Source of the DNA: a virus
Length of the DNA stretch: 27,488 bases
IMG/VR virus record: IMGVR_UViG_3300044613_000825
Coordinates: 1 to 27,488 of that record
Strand: one strand, 5' to 3'
Program-made: the position numbers and the translations under genes
Shown: positions 24,019 to 27,488 of the stretch, one piece after another
Layout: each line of letters opens with the position of its first letter
Numbering within the stretch: the first letter of the stretch is position 1
The notes under the pieces: generated by a model
What the model saw: the letters and a program-made list of their open reading frames with translations, nothing else
Database searches by the model: none
What the model was told of the DNA's origin: nothing

Positions 24019-24482
24019 TGAATCTGCCTTGGACTGACCTAATCAATCAAATCGGTCAAGCCGTACGACAGGTACTCCCGAACCCCGAGGCCCAACGCGA
24101 CTTTGATCTCAAGATCATGGAACTGGCGGCCAAAGCGGAGGAACAGGAAACGCAACTAGCTCTCGGCCAAATCGAGATCAACAAGATCGAGGCCGGTAGC
24201 GCTAACCTCTTCGTGGCTGGCTGGCGTCCTTTCATCGGCTGGACCGGCGGCGTGGCTCTAGGGTATACCTGGATTCTGTCGCCATTGATTAAGGCTATCT
24301 TCGGTCTTGACGAACTTCCCGCCCTCGATGCCGACGCTATCTGGCCTATTATTGCGGCCATGTTGGGTCTCGGCACTATGAGGTCATTCGAGAAATCCCG
24401 TGGCGTAGCTACGTCCGTCAATGGACGTGTGCTAACACCAAGACGGGCGGCACTCCCAGCGGACCTAGAAGGTCTGGTATAA
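24018..24482 (+). CDS. Holin of the 3-TM (GTA-type) family
   Basis: A 154-residue membrane protein. An amphipathic acidic helix (about 24-60, with LALGQIEINKIEA) is followed by FVAGWRPFIGWTGGVALGYTWILSPLI (about 65-91) and IWPIIAAMLGLGT (108-120), the signature of the GTA_holin_3TM family named after the alphaproteobacterial gene transfer agents. Its role is to make holes in the inner membrane that release the lysozyme. It is the last gene of the rightward block, followed at once by a terminator. Confidence 0.88.
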   Translation: MNLPWTDLINQIGQAVRQVLPNPEAQRDFDLKIMELAAKAEEQETQLALGQIEINKIEAGSANLFVAGWRPFIGWTGGVALGYTWILSPLIKAIFGLDELPALDADAIWPIIAAMLGLGTMRSFEKSRGVATSVNGRVLTPRRAALPADLEGLV

Positions 24483-24490
24483 ACAAAAAA

Positions 24491-24528
24491 AAAAGGCCCA
24501 CCCGGAGTTTCCTCTAGGTGGGCCTTTT
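24491..24528. terminator. Bidirectional intrinsic terminator between converging genes
   Basis: AAAAGGCCCACC (24491-24502) and GGTGGGCCTTTT (24517-24528) form a perfect 12-bp stem with a 14-base loop. A-rich flanks on the left (24484-24494) and TTTT on the right let it act on both strands: it ends the rightward holin transcript and the leftward methyltransferase transcript, whose stop codon begins 4 bases away. Confidence 0.92.
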
Positions 24529-24531
24529 AGT

Positions 24532-25113
24532 TTATCCCCACTGCTCTGCCATGGCGGCAGCAATTCCTGGGAATGTGGCGGACCGAATCTTCCAGCGGTC
24601 CTTGCTGGGTGGCAGGTTGTACCAAGAGGGGAGCGACTTGCCAGACTTGGTAACGTGCCGTGCACCCTTGTCTACGATTTGTGTCGTCTCTAACGGACGG
24701 AGATTCTTAAGCCAAAGACAGGTAGTCTTCGTCGCTTCATGTCCAAACATCCAAGGTTGGATAATCTGGTCGGGCTTCCGAATCTTAGAGGAGATAACGG
24801 AGACAGGATTCTCAAGACAGATTTTGTCAATGGGGGCCTCAAGAAGTCGCTGTACGAAATCAAGAGCCCTTTGCTGACGGCCATCTGCAATCTTAGCTGC
24901 GAAGTGCTTGGCCCCCGATACGGCCAAGTCGGTACACGGGGGATGTGCAATCATGAGGTCCCAGCCCTTGTCAATGATATCAAAGACATCACCTTCGTAG
25001 TGAGGGCCGGGAGACTCAGTAGGCAACAGGTCGCAGGAGACCGCCTCGTGGCCCCGGGCAAGGAACGCATCGCGCACCACACCCGAGTACTCACAAGCGA
25101 TTAGAACTTTCAT
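24532..25113 (-). CDS. C5-cytosine methyltransferase-like protein
   Basis: A 193-residue protein that likely modifies phage DNA using S-adenosylmethionine. It opens MKVLIACEYSGVVRDAF (motif I) with VSCDL (motif II); AHPPCTDLAVSG gives motif IV, with the nucleophile Cys in PPC followed by Thr, not Gln as in most enzymes; ICLENPVS gives motif VI with ENP in place of ENV. It ends TFPGIAAAMAEQWG. The enzyme is shorter than most C5-methyltransferases and lacks a clear large target-recognition domain, as in many phage forms. A start 10 codons upstream exists, but ATG 25113 overlaps the reductase stop (TAATG on the minus strand) and begins the conserved text. Confidence 0.8.
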   Translation of the reverse strand: MKVLIACEYSGVVRDAFLARGHEAVSCDLLPTESPGPHYEGDVFDIIDKGWDLMIAHPPCTDLAVSGAKHFAAKIADGRQQRALDFVQRLLEAPIDKICLENPVSVISSKIRKPDQIIQPWMFGHEATKTTCLWLKNLRPLETTQIVDKGARHVTKSGKSLPSWYNLPPSKDRWKIRSATFPGIAAAMAEQWG

Positions 25114-26975
25114 TACACGATCTCGCAGAAACCTGCGGCACAAGCCAACTCTTGAGTACCCGTCGTGGTATCCTCAAGTTCGAACTCGCTCAGCCTCTCC
25201 CACTCAATGCGGGCGGGGCTTTTTTGTACCCAGGCTTCATACTCCTCCTTGTCAATCTCCTGATAGGGAGCCTGCTTGTAGGTATGTTCGCTGTAGGGCA
25301 GGAAGGAGACACCCGAGAGGATATCCCAGTTTTTCCAGACCCACGCCTGCACATCCATCCATTCGTCTTCTTTTACGTTGACGGTGATGGAGGGCTTGTG
25401 TTCACACCATTCTTCCTGGAGGGTTTTCCAGATTTCGAGATGGTCAACAGCGGTAATGTCAGCGCGAACAGTTGCGCCTTCAGGAGCTCGTTGAGGGAAA
25501 CTGAAGACCACAGTATCGTGGGGCTTCGTAACATCTGGCTCATTGGGGACTCCCTGATCGATGAGGAACTGGGTCAGCGGGTCTTTAATGTCCCCGCGAA
25601 CCGTGCGAACATAGTACTCAGACCAGCGAGGGTGAATGCCGCTGGCACTGTCAACAAGTTGTGACACAGTTCCCGAAGGTTTGACACAAGTCGTAGCAGT
25701 CGACTGGGGGATGCCTAGAGCCTTGGCCCAGATTTTATTAGTCTCAACTACTAGGTCACGAAGCTCGTTCAAGAGTTTTTTGTCATAGCAGAGAGTCTTG
25801 TGGTCAAGGATGCCAGTAAGGGAGACACCCAGCAGCCGCTCTTCCTCGGTGTTGGTTTGCCAGACCTTGCGGAGGTATTTGAAGTTGGTGAGTGTGGACT
25901 GTAGCGTCCCTAGAATGGCAGCTGCAATTGCCTTTTCTCGGAGCGACGCGGCGTCATCATCAGAGCGGACGACAATTTCACTAAGGTTGCAAAACTGATA
26001 GGGCCGGAGGATGATCTCACTACATGGGTTTGTCCCGAATGCATGTTCTGCTTCACGACGTCCAAACTTGGCAGCTTGTCGCTGGCTAGCGTCTCGGCTA
26101 AACATACCTCGTTCACCAGAATGGGAGTCATATAAGGCTTTCCATTCTCCCAAAAAGACACTCGTATCAGGTCGTCCCACGTATGTTGCAGAGTTATTTG
26201 CCAACGCTCGCTGGACGTTGTGTTCCCACCAGTTCCCACTTTTTGCTCCACGCATCCTGTCATCATTAACATCCGAAAGAGAGATCATGGCCGAACGACG
26301 GACACCGCCGACGACGACGACCTCCCCGATCTTGCACATGATGTCATGACATTCTAGGGTAGAGAGTCTTCGTCCTTTTGCTTTCTTGAAAGTATCGACG
26401 ACAAAGCGGAAGAGGCTCTCCAGTGGTTCAGGCCCACTTGCCCGACCCCCAAAAGTGCGTAGTCGCTCTCCTGCACGTCGAACTTTTGTTGTGTCCCATC
26501 GCGGAACTTGACCAGTATAGAGGAGACCAATAAGCTCTCGGAGGGAGCGGGCCCAGCCTTCTTTGGAGTCTGCGACATGGATTGTAGTTTCCGTTTCTTC
26601 GAAATGTTCATTGACAATGGGCAGCTGGTCAACATTACGCTGTTCCACCGAGAAGCCGACCCCCGTCCCACACATGAGAACAAACATGGCCTCATCAAAG
26701 GCCCGAGGCGAGTCAACGGGAAGGTAGGCGCAGTTGTACCCGGCCACGTTGTTACGCTCGAGGGCCGGGCCAGCCGTCATGAGGGCCCGCATCGAGGGCA
26801 TCACCTCAAGATTTAGAATCTTTTCCCGCAGCTTAGCGTTGGTTTCCGCCGGAATGTGTTGACTAAAAAACCCGAGGTAGCGGTCAACTACTTCGGGCCA
26901 GGTCTCTCTTCGGTTTTCGTCGTCCCGCCATCGGGCATACCGACTCTTGTAGATGAAAGATTGGTAGTCGGTCAT
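25113..26975 (-). CDS. Ribonucleoside-triphosphate reductase, adenosylcobalamin-dependent (class II)
   Basis: About 620 residues; converts ribonucleotides to deoxyribonucleotides for phage DNA synthesis, with vitamin B12 coenzyme as radical source. Numbering from ATG 26975: first redox Cys C82 in GYNCAYLPVD; active-site box TNPCSEI with C318 and E320; second redox Cys C329 in FCNLSEI; and C-terminal CAAGFC pair C612 and C617 that re-reduces the site. All catalytic residues are present, so it appears functional. The monomeric class II type is known in SIO1-like and other marine phages. The start is ambiguous: ATGs at 27005 and 26987 are in frame, but ATG 26975 forms an ATGA junction with the endonuclease stop and begins the typical MTDYQSFIYKSRYARW text. 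Confidence 0.93.
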   Translation of the reverse strand: MTDYQSFIYKSRYARWRDDENRRETWPEVVDRYLGFFSQHIPAETNAKLREKILNLEVMPSMRALMTAGPALERNNVAGYNCAYLPVDSPRAFDEAMFVLMCGTGVGFSVEQRNVDQLPIVNEHFEETETTIHVADSKEGWARSLRELIGLLYTGQVPRWDTTKVRRAGERLRTFGGRASGPEPLESLFRFVVDTFKKAKGRRLSTLECHDIMCKIGEVVVVGGVRRSAMISLSDVNDDRMRGAKSGNWWEHNVQRALANNSATYVGRPDTSVFLGEWKALYDSHSGERGMFSRDASQRQAAKFGRREAEHAFGTNPCSEIILRPYQFCNLSEIVVRSDDDAASLREKAIAAAILGTLQSTLTNFKYLRKVWQTNTEEERLLGVSLTGILDHKTLCYDKKLLNELRDLVVETNKIWAKALGIPQSTATTCVKPSGTVSQLVDSASGIHPRWSEYYVRTVRGDIKDPLTQFLIDQGVPNEPDVTKPHDTVVFSFPQRAPEGATVRADITAVDHLEIWKTLQEEWCEHKPSITVNVKEDEWMDVQAWVWKNWDILSGVSFLPYSEHTYKQAPYQEIDKEEYEAWVQKSPARIEWERLSEFELEDTTTGTQELACAAGFCEIV

Positions 26976-27430
26976 TTCAGTAGACATGCTGTAGCAGCTC
27001 TCCATTGTTTACGAGACGCAATCATGCTAATAGCAGAGCGCGAAACATTAAATTGATCGGCTAATGTTTTATGTTTAACACCAGCTTTAGCTTTTAGGTA
27101 GATTTCCTGGGCTTGTACGTTTGTCAGCTTAGATTGAAAATTGTTTTCACCACTTTGCCGATTAAACGCCGCCCCACCAATAGCATGCAAGTACTCCCTC
27201 TCAAGAGTAAAAGCTTGCTCTTCGGTCAGACGATGTTTGATTATCTTAACCCAATCGTTAGGTAGATATCCCGTACCGACGAGGTTTGTCATCCAAGCTA
27301 GATGTTTGGGATGGCCATTACGGTTCCTAGTGACGTCCCAAGCCCGTCCGTAACACCCTTTGCCAACATACATAATGTCTTGTGTGTGTGGGACTACATG
27401 AACGTAGACGTAATAGATATTTTCGTCCAT
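26972..27430 (-). CDS. GIY-YIG homing endonuclease-like protein with HTH
   Basis: A 152-residue protein. Residues 7-9 (YVY) and 21-23 (YVG) are the two strands of the GIY-YIG motif; GKGCYGRAWD gives the catalytic Arg (R29), TLEREYL the metal-binding Glu (E77), and AFNRQSGENN the closing Asn (N90). Residues 103-142 (TNVQAQEIYLKAKAGVKHKTLADQFNVSRSAISMI) are a helix-turn-helix of the kind used for target recognition. Such free-standing endonucleases spread by cutting related genomes near their own site and are often beside phage reductase genes. AGGA lies 5 bases before the ATG. Its AT-richer composition than its neighbours supports mobility. The stop overlaps the reductase start (ATGA). Confidence 0.85.
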   Translation of the reverse strand: MDENIYYVYVHVVPHTQDIMYVGKGCYGRAWDVTRNRNGHPKHLAWMTNLVGTGYLPNDWVKIIKHRLTEEQAFTLEREYLHAIGGAAFNRQSGENNFQSKLTNVQAQEIYLKAKAGVKHKTLADQFNVSRSAISMIASRKQWRAATACLLK

Positions 27431-27437
27431 TTAGTTC

Positions 27438-27488
27438 CTATTCATATTCGTCAATGTAGCGCAGCCAGTCTTTCTGGCGCTTGTGTTT
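27438..27488 (-). CDS. C-terminal end of an unidentified gene cut by the window edge
   Basis: The last 16 codons and TAG of a minus-strand frame open to the window edge, reading KHKRQKDWLRYIDEYE. It ends 7 bases before the endonuclease ATG, consistent with a leftward operon. Too short to identify. Confidence 0.6.
   Translation of the reverse strand, partial: KHKRQKDWLRYIDEYE

Noticed and set aside
23762-24037. 91-residue open frame overlapping the Arg-rich gene
   Set aside because: It overlaps the 23734-24018 gene almost fully and runs 20 bases into the holin start. The 23734 frame has one-base junctions on both sides and a better start.

Overview
The window is most of the late half, plus part of the replication half, of a lytic, short-tailed (podovirus) phage. 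It holds a full T7-like virion set: terminase, portal, scaffold, capsid, tail tube A and B, three ejection proteins, fibre/spike proteins and a lysis cassette. There is no integrase, no repressor and no phage-type RNA polymerase in view. An adenosylcobalamin-dependent (class II) ribonucleotide reductase, a GTA-type 3-TM holin, a DUF6321-type basic protein and two sigma70-like promoters fit a phage of an alphaproteobacterium, most like the SIO1/'cobavirus' type that infects marine Roseobacter-group hosts. The taxonomic placement is inferred from gene content and was not searched.

Layout. Positions 1-783 hold no convincing gene. They carry several inverted and direct repeats, one near-consensus promoter (546-574) and a possible terminator (698-735), and may be the genome-end or control region. 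A tailspike-like protein with a T7-type anchor (784-3420) appears to start at an ATC codon. Packaging and head genes follow rightward: a probable small terminase, an HNH-like small protein, the large terminase, the portal, a small conserved-looking ORF, scaffold, capsid and a second head protein. A strong promoter (7714-7742) sits just before the scaffold/capsid genes, and a stem-loop terminator (10187-10217) follows the second head protein.

The next block (10.2-15.3 kb) encodes a coiled-coil/membrane protein, a second fibre whose N-terminus matches the 784-3420 spike, an Ig-like protein, tail tube A, a small basic protein, tail tube B and a GNAT-like acetyltransferase. Three ejection proteins follow (15.3-22.9 kb); the last carries a lytic transglycosylase domain. 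Small basic proteins, a GH24 lysozyme and a 3-TM holin close the rightward block. A bidirectional terminator (24491-24528) separates it from leftward genes: a C5-methyltransferase-like protein, the class II ribonucleotide reductase, a GIY-YIG endonuclease and the end of one more gene at the right edge.

Almost all rightward genes abut or overlap by 1-17 bases (TAATG, TGATG, ATGA), so translation is probably coupled within two main transcripts. I see no CRISPR array, insertion sequence or tRNA. Most of the window is ordinary phage structural sequence. The most distinctive points are the ATC start, the shared anchor on two different adhesins, the matched promoter pair, and the endonuclease coupled to the reductase.
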